Positions 1-7,182 of a stretch of DNA of 10,272 nucleotides are shown in pieces. Each line of letters begins with the position of its first letter. Position 1 is the first letter of the stretch. A program made the translations under genes and the position numbers. The stretch spans positions 1-10,272 of the forward strand of contig CALFBV010000077.1 in the NCBI GenBank assembly GCA_937951395.1. The letters run 5' to 3'. The DNA comes from an uncultured Rubritalea sp. (GTDB lineage Bacteria; Verrucomicrobiota; Verrucomicrobiia; Verrucomicrobiales; Akkermansiaceae). Below the pieces are notes generated by a model that saw nothing but the letters and a program-made list of their open reading frames with translations, ran no database searches and had not been told where the DNA came from.

Positions 1-702
1 GTAACCATTTTCTGACATACCAAGAACTTCCCCCACCATTGTGTTTCCATTCACCAGCATACTCACCTTTTTGTTCTTAAGATAGAAGCAAGACATTACC
101 AGATCTATTAAATGGTCGAAACCCTCACCTATGATACTTCCATTTTTATAGATAGAATGGATTACCTCAGATAGAAGCAGCTCTCTATTCACATCACCAC
201 TTTCTAGTAGATGAGTAGATATAGACGTAGCTCGCTCAGACACTTCCTCTGGAAATTCTCTCACACTAACATTCAGACCCACCCCCACTATCAGAAGCTC
301 ATTTACTTTCTCAATGAGAATTCCCCCGAGCTTCTTATCATTGATGTAGATATCGTTAGGCCACTTCATTTTCACCTCTGTATCTATTCCTATACTTCGA
401 ATCGATTCCACTATAGCGAACCCCACTGCTAGTGACATTCTGTACCAAAGCGCTGAATCTACATCTGGATCTACTACGAGCGAAAACAATAAACCCTCGC
501 CCTCAGGACAAACCCAGCTATTCCCCCCTCGGCCTCTGCCGCCTGTCTGATATTCTGCTAGATAGATAGAGCCTGATGAGGCTCGCCCAGCAATGATGTC
601 TTTGCGCGCTTCATCATTCGTAGACTCCACCACTCTTTGATAGCTCACCTTCCCTCGGCACTGAGGAGTGATTGCTTCAAAGGCTGCTGAATCAAACGTC
701 AT
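1..702 (-). CDS. birA: Biotin--[acetyl-CoA-carboxylase] ligase, partial (C-terminus beyond left edge)
   Basis: Cytoplasmic enzyme that activates biotin with ATP and transfers it to the lysine of biotin carboxyl carrier proteins, such as that of acetyl-CoA carboxylase. The 234 visible codons are open throughout. The family motifs are in order: VVESTNDEA (about 24-32), the biotinyl-AMP loop GRGRGGNSW (55-63), KWPND with the catalytic-site lysine (113-117), GGILIE (126-131) and VGVGLNV (140-146). The small C-terminal SH3-like domain has begun (KVSMLVNGN) and is cut by the edge, probably within a few tens of residues of the stop. The catalytic domain begins almost at once, with no N-terminal helix-turn-helix, so this is a monofunctional ligase and not the E. 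coli-type repressor. ATG at 702 follows the stop of the mechanosensitive channel by 8 nt, with only a weak AGAG as ribosome site, so it is probably translated from the upstream operon mRNA. Confidence 0.93.
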   Translation of the reverse strand, partial: MTFDSAAFEAITPQCRGKVSYQRVVESTNDEARKDIIAGRASSGSIYLAEYQTGGRGRGGNSWVCPEGEGLLFSLVVDPDVDSALWYRMSLAVGFAIVESIRSIGIDTEVKMKWPNDIYINDKKLGGILIEKVNELLIVGVGLNVSVREFPEEVSERATSISTHLLESGDVNRELLLSEVIHSIYKNGSIIGEGFDHLIDLVMSCFYLKNKKVSMLVNGNTMVGEVLGMSENGY

Positions 703-710
703 CGTAGACT

Positions 711-1991
711 CTATTTCTTCGTAACAAATGCCGTCATATCCGAACCGGATGGACTCTGGAATACCCGCAGCCCGAACTCGCCTAGCACCGCCAAGAAGTG
801 ATCAAAAATATCTGACTGAATTTTCTCATATTCTATCCAGTTATTATCATTTGTGAAAACATAGATTTCTACTGGCAGACCATGCTCACTTGGCTGTAGC
901 TGCCTCACTAGTAGTGTGTCGTTTTTTGAGATCTTAGGATTACTCTTCAGGTATTCTTGCACGTATGCTCTAAACGTTCCAATATTGGTCAGCGCGCGGG
1001 CATTGATGAGATCATCTGCACACACTCCCCGCTCATCATTCCATTGACGTATATCTTCTTCCTTCTCTTTTAAATAATCTTCTAACAGAGATATTTCTCT
1101 CATTTTCTCTACCATTACATCGTCAAGAAATTTAACCGTGCCCATGTCTAAGAAAAGAGATCGCTTGATCCTCCTCACTCCGCTCTGGCTCATACCGCGC
1201 CAGTTTTTAAAGCTATCTGAAATCAGAGAATACGTAGGTATCGTAGTAATCGTCTTATCCCAGTTCTTCACCTTCACCGTAGTGAGAGCCACCTCCATAA
1301 CCTCGCCATCTGCACCGAACTTTGGCATCTCTATCCAATCACCTTGTGCCACTAGTTTATTAGCCGAGAGCTGGATACCAGCCACGAACCCGAGGATAGA
1401 ATCCTTGAACACCAACATCAAAATGGCCGTCATGGCTCCCAGACCTGAGAACAGATACAGAGGAGATTTGCCTATGATCGTAGAGATAATGAAAATAATA
1501 CCCACCAGAGCTAATATAATTTTTATTACCTGGAAGAAACTCTTGATAGGCAGCTCACGAGATACTTCATAGTGCTGATAGATCCGCTCGATCACATTTA
1601 AAACAGAATTAATCGCTAACAGAATCAACACCACGAGTAATATTTCACTCACCATATGGATAGTAGAACCAACACCGCTCACCTTACTTGACTTATCGAA
1701 AATATACGGCGATAAATGCCAGAATAATGTCACAGGAGCCAGCATGGCGAGCCACTTGAAGAGCCTGCTAGACAGCAAAGCATCGTCCCAATTATTCTTA
1801 GTCAGCTTCACCATCTTTGTGAACACACCAAGAATAACCTTACGAATCAAGTAATACAGCACCGCACTCAGAACAATCAGCGCCAGAAAAATCACCCCTG
1901 ATACGAGTAGCTGCTCCCAGATACCTCCCAAGTAATAAGACTCCCCAAAAAATAAATGACTCACCCAGTCTTGCAAAATCCCAACGTTCAT
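711..1991 (-). CDS. ybdG: YbdG/MscM-family miniconductance mechanosensitive channel
   Basis: Inner-membrane mechanosensitive channel of the MscS superfamily that opens under membrane tension to release solutes on osmotic downshock. The N-terminal half has about five hydrophobic segments. The last is the pore helix, SGLGAMTAILMLVFKDSILG, followed by GIQLSANKLVAQGDWIEMPK, the start of the beta domain. The stretches TTVKVKNWD, TITTIP, SDSFKNW, RRIKRS, TNIGTFRAY, VRQLQP, GLPVEIY and SDIFDH match what I recall of E. coli YbdG closely, including its C-terminal domain; length (about 426-432 aa) is close to YbdG (415 aa). I chose ATG at 1991, which has a purine-rich GGGAAGGG just upstream, though very close. 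A GTG at 2009 would add six residues (VVYGKG) and has no better ribosome site. It lies 51 nt (33 nt with the GTG) after the DUF1980 gene stop and 8 nt before birA. The subfamily is clear; physiological conductance is not something sequence shows. Confidence 0.93.
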   Translation of the reverse strand: MNVGILQDWVSHLFFGESYYLGGIWEQLLVSGVIFLALIVLSAVLYYLIRKVILGVFTKMVKLTKNNWDDALLSSRLFKWLAMLAPVTLFWHLSPYIFDKSSKVSGVGSTIHMVSEILLVVLILLAINSVLNVIERIYQHYEVSRELPIKSFFQVIKIILALVGIIFIISTIIGKSPLYLFSGLGAMTAILMLVFKDSILGFVAGIQLSANKLVAQGDWIEMPKFGADGEVMEVALTTVKVKNWDKTITTIPTYSLISDSFKNWRGMSQSGVRRIKRSLFLDMGTVKFLDDVMVEKMREISLLEDYLKEKEEDIRQWNDERGVCADDLINARALTNIGTFRAYVQEYLKSNPKISKNDTLLVRQLQPSEHGLPVEIYVFTNDNNWIEYEKIQSDIFDHFLAVLGEFGLRVFQSPSGSDMTAFVTKK

Positions 1992-2042
1992 ACCCTTCCC
2001 ATAGACCACGGGCGTGTTAGCTCAATGATAAAATTACAAAAA

Positions 2043-2867
2043 CTACTTCATTAGCCCCTCGCTCCACTCACCTTCAGGCACTGGAATTTCCTCGATGCGC
2101 TTTACTTTTAGCATAGGATAGACCACTCCATCCTGCCGCTCATAGCTCATGATACCAGCCACCCGGACCCAACTGTTGTGCCCTATATCTGGTGTCTCAC
2201 CTTCGAATTCTATCGTCATTGGCACCGCCTGCGCATCCGCCGCACAGCACGTCATCATCAGTCTAAAAAGACGCATCCTATTCCCATCCGGATTTCTGTT
2301 AGGCTCGTTCCTAAGCTTAGCTTCCGTCTCCACATACAGCCCATTGATCACCTTCTCCTGTACCGTATCGCCCGCCGTGAAAAACAACTCAAAGATATTC
2401 AACATGAACGCCCCATCTGGAGCCTTGCTAGTCGATTTCTCCAGAGTCTCCAGCGTAAATGGAGGTAAGTCATTAAAGGTAAAGTCTGCCGAGCTCACAT
2501 CCTTTTCACTCAGAGCATCTTGACGAGCTGCACTGATCCCATGCGTGGTCCAGCTAAGAGAGAAAAACATAGGCAAAGCCACGATCATTAACGCCACAAA
2601 GGGGTTCATATCGCTTCCATGATCGTGGTCATGAGCATCACAGTCACCTTCATCGTCTCCATGGTCATGCCCACAATCCCCTTCCAAACCAGCAGTAAGA
2701 ATGCTGAACACAGCCATTACCATCGCAGCCAGTCCACCGATCAGCACGTAAATGTGAAATTTCTCCTTAAGATAGCCATTCAGCTTTTCATGCTGATAGA
2801 AATACAACAGCAGCGCTCCTATCATCAGGACCACCACGCTCATCACTCTGCGCTCTAGGATCTTCAT
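2043..2867 (-). CDS. TIGR03943/DUF1980 family membrane protein, partner of adjacent permease
   Basis: Inner-membrane protein of 274 aa resembling B. subtilis YcgQ, a family almost always encoded beside a DUF318-type permease. Three hydrophobic helices are visible (about 8-24, 38-60 and 88-106). Between the second and third lies a loop rich in His, Asp and Cys (63-86, for example GHDHGDD and HDHDHG). A soluble C-terminal domain follows, with the family hallmark MMTCCAADA (about 204-212) and a beta-rich tail (WVRVAGIM, YPMLKVKRIEEI). The paired cysteines and the His-rich loop suggest metal binding; the metal is not known from sequence, and zinc is a guess from reported links of this family to zinc homeostasis. 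ATG at 2867 overlaps the permease stop as ATGA and has the best Shine-Dalgarno in the window, so the two are translationally coupled and probably made in fixed ratio. Family confidence is high, function only inferred. Confidence 0.87.
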   Translation of the reverse strand: MKILERRVMSVVVLMIGALLLYFYQHEKLNGYLKEKFHIYVLIGGLAAMVMAVFSILTAGLEGDCGHDHGDDEGDCDAHDHDHGSDMNPFVALMIVALPMFFSLSWTTHGISAARQDALSEKDVSSADFTFNDLPPFTLETLEKSTSKAPDGAFMLNIFELFFTAGDTVQEKVINGLYVETEAKLRNEPNRNPDGNRMRLFRLMMTCCAADAQAVPMTIEFEGETPDIGHNSWVRVAGIMSYERQDGVVYPMLKVKRIEEIPVPEGEWSEGLMK

Positions 2868-3919
2868 GACTTACCTCCCGCCATGTTATTGATCATTTCT
2901 CGTAGCGGCTCAAACTCTTGCCAAGCGACAGAAAGCAAGCCGATCAATATGAATAGACCTATTGCAAAATAGAATAAAAATTTCTTCCGCATTACCGTCT
3001 GATATAGGAAGAGCAACTTCACATCTAACATCGGTCCCAGCACCATAAATGCCATCTTTGACCCTATACCGACACCGCGTAAAGTCGCCGCCATAAACGC
3101 ATCCGATGTACTACATACACTCAGTACAAATGCCAGTACCATCATCCCGCCAGTCTCCATCCAGACACTATCTAGATATTGAGTCATCGACTCCTGATTC
3201 AGCACATACCATATATTAAACATCGCAGTCAAACAGACACCGATTGAGAAATAAACCGCCACATCCACACAGTCCTGCACCCCTGATCGAAACGCCATCA
3301 CCACTTTGCTTCCACCTTCATCATGATCATGGTCGTGACTATGATCATGCCCACAGCATTCACCATCATCATGGAGATGATGCTCCGCATGTTCCTTCGC
3401 CTCAGCCTCAGATTTAGCTTTAGCTCGTTTATCATTAGCAGAACGTAAAGTCCTCAGCAAAGAATCCCGTAAAACCTTCTCAGCAGGAATCGCTAATAAA
3501 ATAATTCCCGCCAGCACCGCCACACCGTAGCCCATCCCTACTCGAGAAAGCACCACCCACCATTGATCCTGATCACTAAAGGCATGCCAAGTGCTCCAGA
3601 TCGTTACCGGATTCACAATAGGTGCCGCCAGCATATATGTAAACGCACAGCTAATAGGCAACCCCTTCGACACCAGCCTCCGGATCACCGGCACCACCGC
3701 GCACTCGCATACAGGTAAAATCAACCCCATCAAACCGCAACTCAAAATCGCCATGAACTTATTCTTCGGTATCATTCTATCCATCAGCGAGGCAGGCATA
3801 TAGACATCGATGAATCCACTAATCAGCGTCCCTAACAAAATATAGGGAGCGCCCTCTAAAAATAGAGAGAGAAAATTCAGCGCAAAATCTGCCTGATGAT
3901 TACCCAAAAAGAAAGTCAT
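2864..3919 (-). CDS. DUF318/ArsP-type permease (YcgR/YraQ-like)
   Basis: Polytopic inner-membrane permease of 351 aa, likely exporting a metal or metalloid species. N- and C-terminal membrane bundles of about four helices each flank a cytoplasmic-type charged linker. Family motifs are present: GAPYILLGTLISGF near the N-terminus, LPVCECAVVP with two cysteines, AAPIVNPVTI, then VCSTSDAF with a third conserved cysteine, and LGPMLDVK in the second half. The linker (about residues 155-205) is long and charged, ending in a His/Asp-rich stretch with a CC pair (GECCGHDHSHDHDHD). I start at ATG 3919 (MTFFLGNHQADF), where family similarity begins; a TTG at 3973 would add 18 residues of unconvincing sequence, and neither start has a clear ribosome site. 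It is the first gene of the minus-strand block and overlaps the DUF1980 gene by 4 nt, the usual pairing. Relatives include arsenical permease ArsP, but the His-rich loop argues more for a divalent cation here; the substrate is inferred. Confidence 0.86.
   Translation of the reverse strand: MTFFLGNHQADFALNFLSLFLEGAPYILLGTLISGFIDVYMPASLMDRMIPKNKFMAILSCGLMGLILPVCECAVVPVIRRLVSKGLPISCAFTYMLAAPIVNPVTIWSTWHAFSDQDQWWVVLSRVGMGYGVAVLAGIILLAIPAEKVLRDSLLRTLRSANDKRAKAKSEAEAKEHAEHHLHDDGECCGHDHSHDHDHDEGGSKVVMAFRSGVQDCVDVAVYFSIGVCLTAMFNIWYVLNQESMTQYLDSVWMETGGMMVLAFVLSVCSTSDAFMAATLRGVGIGSKMAFMVLGPMLDVKLLFLYQTVMRKKFLFYFAIGLFILIGLLSVAWQEFEPLREMINNMAGGKS
2873..2879 (-). promoter_or_regulatory. Strong Shine-Dalgarno of the DUF1980 gene inside the permease 3' end
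   Basis: Read on the minus strand, GGGAGGT lies 5 nt before the ATG at 2867, within the last codons of the permease gene. It fixes the start of the DUF1980 gene and supports translation coupled to the permease. It is the only near-consensus ribosome-binding site seen in this window. Confidence 0.8.
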
Positions 3920-4048
3920 GATCGCACAAACTTCTGCACCAGCTTCAACAACTTGGCAAGCATCTAAATACAACTAGGGCTCAACACAAGGCTAGATCTG
4001 AGCTTTTTTAAGTTGCCATCTCATCACAGTATTCTAGGCTCATGCATT
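3920..4048. promoter_or_regulatory. Divergent intergenic region with presumed promoters for both blocks
   Basis: This 129-bp gap separates the minus-strand permease start from the plus-strand protease start, so it must hold the promoters of both transcription units unless they begin inside genes. I found no convincing -35/-10 pair with normal spacing on either strand, and no clear Zur/Fur-type palindrome. A short inverted repeat, GCTCA at 3979-3983 with TGAGC at 3999-4003 followed by six T, is present but weak. The assignment is from gene layout only. Confidence 0.4.
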
Positions 4049-5284
4049 ATGAAAAAGTTACTTATCATGCCCCTTTTAGTTACTCTCTCTACTGGCATAG
4101 TCAGTGCCCAGGCTGCTCCTGCAGTCCTAGCGGAAACCAAGACAGATCTTACACAGCCTAAATCTGAACTAGCAACCCTCACAGAAGCAAATTTACTTAA
4201 GGCTGAGAAGCTCAAAACCGAACTCGCTGACCTCCGCGCTAAGATCTCCCGCCTCAAGCTAGAGCGCGAGCTCATCTCTGAGGAACAACAAATCGCAGAC
4301 CTCAAGCAGGCAGCCACCGATAAAGAAAAACTAAAAGCAGCCACTGAGCTTCAGGAAGCTTTAGAACGTGAAGCCGCTATTGCCAAAAGCAAAGCCTCAC
4401 TCGCCACCTCTGAACTCTCACTCGAAAAAACCAAGCTACTCCGCGAGTCACAGCTCATGACCCAACGCCAAGAAGCTGAATTAGCTGCCATCAAGATGAA
4501 TAAAGAGCGTGAAAACTTCGCTAACAACAAGCCAGTCTACCTCGAGAACCCTTTCGAAGACGGCAAGACTCTCATCATTTCAGACCGCCGCATCGCATTC
4601 AATGGAGCAGTCACATCTGACACCGCAGACCATATCTGCGACAGAATCCATTACTTCAACAACAAGGACAAAACGCTACCTATCTTCATCGTCATCGACT
4701 CCTCACCTGGCGGTTCAGTCATGGCAGGCTATCGTATACTTAAAGCTATGGACGGGTCAGACGCACCTATCCACGTAGTTGTAAAATCCTTCGCAGCATC
4801 CATGGCCGCCACCATCACCACCCTCGCTGAAGAATCCTACGCATACCCGAATGCTATCATTCTCCACCACCAGCTAAGCTCTAGCTTCTTCTTCACTACA
4901 ATGAATCTCACCCAGCAGAAAGAATCTTACGAAGATGCCAAGAAGTGGTGGAAAAAACTTGCGACTCCCGTTGCTAAGAAAATGGGAATTTCCACAGAAG
5001 AATTCATCAAGCAAATGTATGAGAAAAACTCAGATGGTGACTGGGTAGAGTTCGCCACAGAAGCACAGAAACTCAAGTGGGTAAACCACATCGTCACCAG
5101 CATCAAGGAAACTTCCGCGGTCGTAAATCCAGACACCGTCACAACTAAAAAAGCAGACAAAGAAGACCGTGCTAACGAGACTCTGGGCAAGGACGGCAAG
5201 CCCTGCCTATATCTCCCTAGACTAAATCCACATGATGCCTACTTCCTCTATAATCCAGATGGATACTACAGAGTGAGAAAATAG
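4049..5284 (+). CDS. Exported ClpP/SppA-fold serine protease with N-terminal coiled coil
   Basis: Predicted secreted or periplasmic protein of 411 aa. ATG at 4049 gives a clean signal peptide: KK, a hydrophobic core and a cut after the AQA at about 20-22; a TTG at 4013 would add 12 residues ahead of it and spoil this. Residues about 45-158 are a Lys/Glu/Leu/Ala-rich coiled coil. Residues about 160-350 resemble ClpP: FIVIDSSPGGSVMAGYRIL (the SPGG oxyanion region at 219-222), SFAASMAA with nucleophile Ser251, AIILHHQ with His274, and SDGDWVEFATEAQKLKWVNHI with Asp331, so the Ser-His-Asp triad appears intact. A tail of about 60 residues, charged then Tyr/Pro-rich (YLPRLNPHDAYFLYNPDGYY), follows. 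Being exported, it cannot work with a cytoplasmic Clp ATPase, so it more likely behaves like SppA/NfeD-type envelope proteases or a self-assembled peptidase. It is first of four same-strand genes; the substrate is unknown. Confidence 0.85.
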   Translation: MKKLLIMPLLVTLSTGIVSAQAAPAVLAETKTDLTQPKSELATLTEANLLKAEKLKTELADLRAKISRLKLERELISEEQQIADLKQAATDKEKLKAATELQEALEREAAIAKSKASLATSELSLEKTKLLRESQLMTQRQEAELAAIKMNKERENFANNKPVYLENPFEDGKTLIISDRRIAFNGAVTSDTADHICDRIHYFNNKDKTLPIFIVIDSSPGGSVMAGYRILKAMDGSDAPIHVVVKSFAASMAATITTLAEESYAYPNAIILHHQLSSSFFFTTMNLTQQKESYEDAKKWWKKLATPVAKKMGISTEEFIKQMYEKNSDGDWVEFATEAQKLKWVNHIVTSIKETSAVVNPDTVTTKKADKEDRANETLGKDGKPCLYLPRLNPHDAYFLYNPDGYYRVRK

Positions 5285-5331
5285 TCTGATATTGATTTTT
5301 CGCTTTTTACCAGAACATTGCATGTACGAAA

Positions 5332-6651
5332 ATGAAGAAGAATTTTCTCAAACTCATTCCCATCATCGTCATCATCATATGCACATGGTTTAGTATAAAG
5401 TATTTCTATCAGAAGCCTAATAATGGTAAGAAAAAGTCTATCCATCAGCAACAAAGCCATCGTAGCAAAACTGATAAAAAATCTAAAGGCACAAACAAGT
5501 ACGGTCAAAAAAAGAAAGGCCAGAAGACTACTGCTGAGATACTCACACCTGTTGATTTCCCAGTAGAGCTCATTACTCAGGGTACCGTTAAAACCAAGAC
5601 ATCCACCACCCTAAATGCTCTAGTCTCTGGTAGAATCATCCATATCTCACCCAACTTTCAAGATGGTGCGTTTTTCCAAAAAGGTGAAATTTTAGCCAAA
5701 CTAGACCCAGTAGACTATGCTTCTCAGATCATCACAGCAGAAGCATCACTAGCACGTTCACAGGCATCATTAGCCAAGGAAGAAGCCACTGCGGCACAAG
5801 CCCTCAGAAACTGGAAAGACATTGGATTTGATGAAAAACCAAACGACCTAGTCCTTAGAAAACCCCAGCTGCGAGAGGCCTCAGCCAACGTTGCTGCCCA
5901 GCAAGCATCCCTCGATCGCGCGAAGAGAAATCTCGAACGCACATTTATCAAAGCCCCATTCAATGGTCGAGTCCGCAACCGCATCGTAGGTCCAGGCCAG
6001 TCCGTAGGAGCAAGTACTAACCTGGGTGAAATCTACGCCACAGATGCAGCCGAGATCCGCCTACCTTTATCATCCAAGCAGCTAGAGCAGATCACCATTG
6101 ATGAGCAAGGCGACCAGAAAATCCCAGTGACTCTAACAGACGCCATCAACTCTAACAACAAAGCCGTCTGGAAAGCCACCATCGAGCACGTAGAAGGCGA
6201 GCTAGATGAGTCATCTCGCGAGCTCTTTGTCATCGCAAAAATAAAAGACCCCTTTGGCATCGTCACAGACTCTCCACCAGTTAGGATCAACCAGCCACTC
6301 AAGGCCACTATCATCGGCAACACACTCAAAGGAGCCTACATCATCGACCGTAAGTATGTCTACGGAGCTGATGAAATCATCCTCATTCAAGACAACGCCA
6401 TCCTACGCAAAAAAATCAACATCATCTGGACCACACCCGACACAGTGATCACCCAAGACCCAGAGCTTGAAGGAAAGACCATGGCCACCTCTAGGTTAGG
6501 ATTCGCCACAAATGGCTCACCAGTAGAAATCATCCTTCCAGATGACCTCCTTCCAGATGACCTCCTTCCCGAGAACCCAGAAGTGAACAAGAAAGACAAA
6601 GATCCCAGTAATAAAGGCAAAGGCACGGGTAGACGCAATAGCCACCTCTAA
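5332..6651 (+). CDS. HlyD/RND-type periplasmic adaptor (membrane fusion protein)
   Basis: Inner-membrane-anchored periplasmic adaptor of 439 aa, the family that links an inner-membrane pump to an outer-membrane channel. Residues 5-20 form an N-terminal membrane anchor (no lipobox), followed by an unusually basic Lys/Gln/Ser-rich linker (about 28-66). The usual order then follows: first half-lipoyl segment (about 84-127, with LVSGRI, GAFFQKGEILAKLDP), alpha-helical hairpin (about 128-202, ASLARSQASLAKEE and ASLDRAKRNLERT), second half-lipoyl segment (IKAPFNGRVRNRIVGPGQSVGAST, about 206-229), then beta-barrel and membrane-proximal domains. The tail is acidic and then basic, with a duplicated LPDDL. 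ATG at 5332 has no Shine-Dalgarno and lies 47 nt after the protease gene. No pump permease or outer-membrane channel gene follows, which is unusual for this family, so the partner must be encoded elsewhere. Family confidence is high; the transported substrate is unknown. Confidence 0.88.
   Translation: MKKNFLKLIPIIVIIICTWFSIKYFYQKPNNGKKKSIHQQQSHRSKTDKKSKGTNKYGQKKKGQKTTAEILTPVDFPVELITQGTVKTKTSTTLNALVSGRIIHISPNFQDGAFFQKGEILAKLDPVDYASQIITAEASLARSQASLAKEEATAAQALRNWKDIGFDEKPNDLVLRKPQLREASANVAAQQASLDRAKRNLERTFIKAPFNGRVRNRIVGPGQSVGASTNLGEIYATDAAEIRLPLSSKQLEQITIDEQGDQKIPVTLTDAINSNNKAVWKATIEHVEGELDESSRELFVIAKIKDPFGIVTDSPPVRINQPLKATIIGNTLKGAYIIDRKYVYGADEIILIQDNAILRKKINIIWTTPDTVITQDPELEGKTMATSRLGFATNGSPVEIILPDDLLPDDLLPENPEVNKKDKDPSNKGKGTGRRNSHL
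6534..6569 (+). repeat. 15-bp tandem repeat, 2.4 copies, in the adaptor gene
   Basis: The unit CCTTCCAGATGACCT occurs exactly twice (6534-6548 and 6549-6563), with a six-base partial third copy (6564-6569). It is in frame and gives LPDDLLPDDLLP in the poorly conserved tail of the adaptor. Such a repeat can gain or lose five-residue units by slippage without breaking the reading frame. Confidence 0.9.
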
Positions 6652-6670
6652 TCAAAACTTACCTCTAAGC

Positions 6671-7165
6671 ATGAACAGAAAACTCCTTACACTCATCGCA
6701 GTCGTCCTCGGCCTCACCGGTCTGTACTTCTGGTGGTATTCAGACTCTAAAGTCATCACTAGAAACACAGAATCTCTCATCGAATGTTTTGAGAAAGAAG
6801 CAGGTGCCGGAAGGTTTGGCGGAGCCATTGCTACTAGTAAATTCAGGGATCTGTTAGATGATAAAATAGGACTCAAAGTGGACAGAGATGACATTGCTTA
6901 CGCTTCAGACTTCGGCTCCATTTTCTCAAAAGGCGACCTCGTCCAGATGCATGGCGGACTAGTAAACTCCCCTGCCATCGTCTCCATCACTGATAAGAAA
7001 ATAGAGATACTTAACATCGAGGATGACACAGCCACAGCCAACCTTAAGTTTCATATCAAGACAGACAAGCTCCCCAGAAACCTAGACCACACTATCAACT
7101 GTGACCTCACTTATAAAAAAGTAGATGGTGACTGGATAATCTCAAAAGCCACCCTCACTAAATAA
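6671..7165 (+). CDS. Small membrane-anchored protein of unknown function, possible NTF2-like fold
   Basis: A protein of 164 aa with one N-terminal hydrophobic segment (about 4-22, LLTLIAVVLGLTGLYFWW) after a basic start, which fits a membrane anchor or an uncleaved signal; no lipobox is seen. The rest is soluble and probably extracytoplasmic. The C-terminal third alternates beta-strand-like stretches (KIEILNIEDDTATANLKFHI, then CDLTYKKVDGDWIISKATL), a pattern common in NTF2/SnoaL-like domains, which end in a 'G-x-W-x-I' strand. No catalytic motif is recognised. ATG at 6671 lies 19 nt after the adaptor gene stop without a clear ribosome site, so it is probably co-transcribed. I do not recognise the family; the NTF2-like idea rests on pattern only. 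Confidence 0.72.
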   Translation: MNRKLLTLIAVVLGLTGLYFWWYSDSKVITRNTESLIECFEKEAGAGRFGGAIATSKFRDLLDDKIGLKVDRDDIAYASDFGSIFSKGDLVQMHGGLVNSPAIVSITDKKIEILNIEDDTATANLKFHIKTDKLPRNLDHTINCDLTYKKVDGDWIISKATLTK

Positions 7166-7182
7166 TTATCTTACTAAGATCA

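Noticed and set aside
211..432. Plus-strand frame of 73 codons near the left edge
   Set aside because: It is antisense to birA, whose motifs (KWPND, GGILIE) are read through the same stretch on the minus strand.
1138..1572. Open frame of 144 codons on the plus strand opposite the mechanosensitive channel
   Set aside because: It lies entirely antisense to the well-conserved YbdG-like gene, shows no family motif and has composition expected of a shadow frame.
3979..4009. Inverted repeat GCTCA/TGAGC followed by six T on the plus strand, resembling a terminator
   Set aside because: The stem is only 5 bp with a 15-nt loop, and no plus-strand gene ends upstream of it; it may be chance or part of a promoter region.
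4049..5284. Reading the ClpP-like gene as the proteolytic partner of the ClpC encoded at the right edge
   Set aside because: It has a signal peptide and coiled coil, lies on the other strand 3.6 kb away, and is too divergent to be a standard ClpP; the ClpC docking loop should serve a conventional cytoplasmic ClpP elsewhere.
5322..5393. Short His-rich reading frame (23 residues, with HHRHHHMHM) overlapping the start of the adaptor gene in another frame
   Set aside because: It arises from the Ile/Val-rich anchor codons of the adaptor read one frame off (repeated ATC/CAT). There is no ribosome site and the adaptor frame is clearly the real one.
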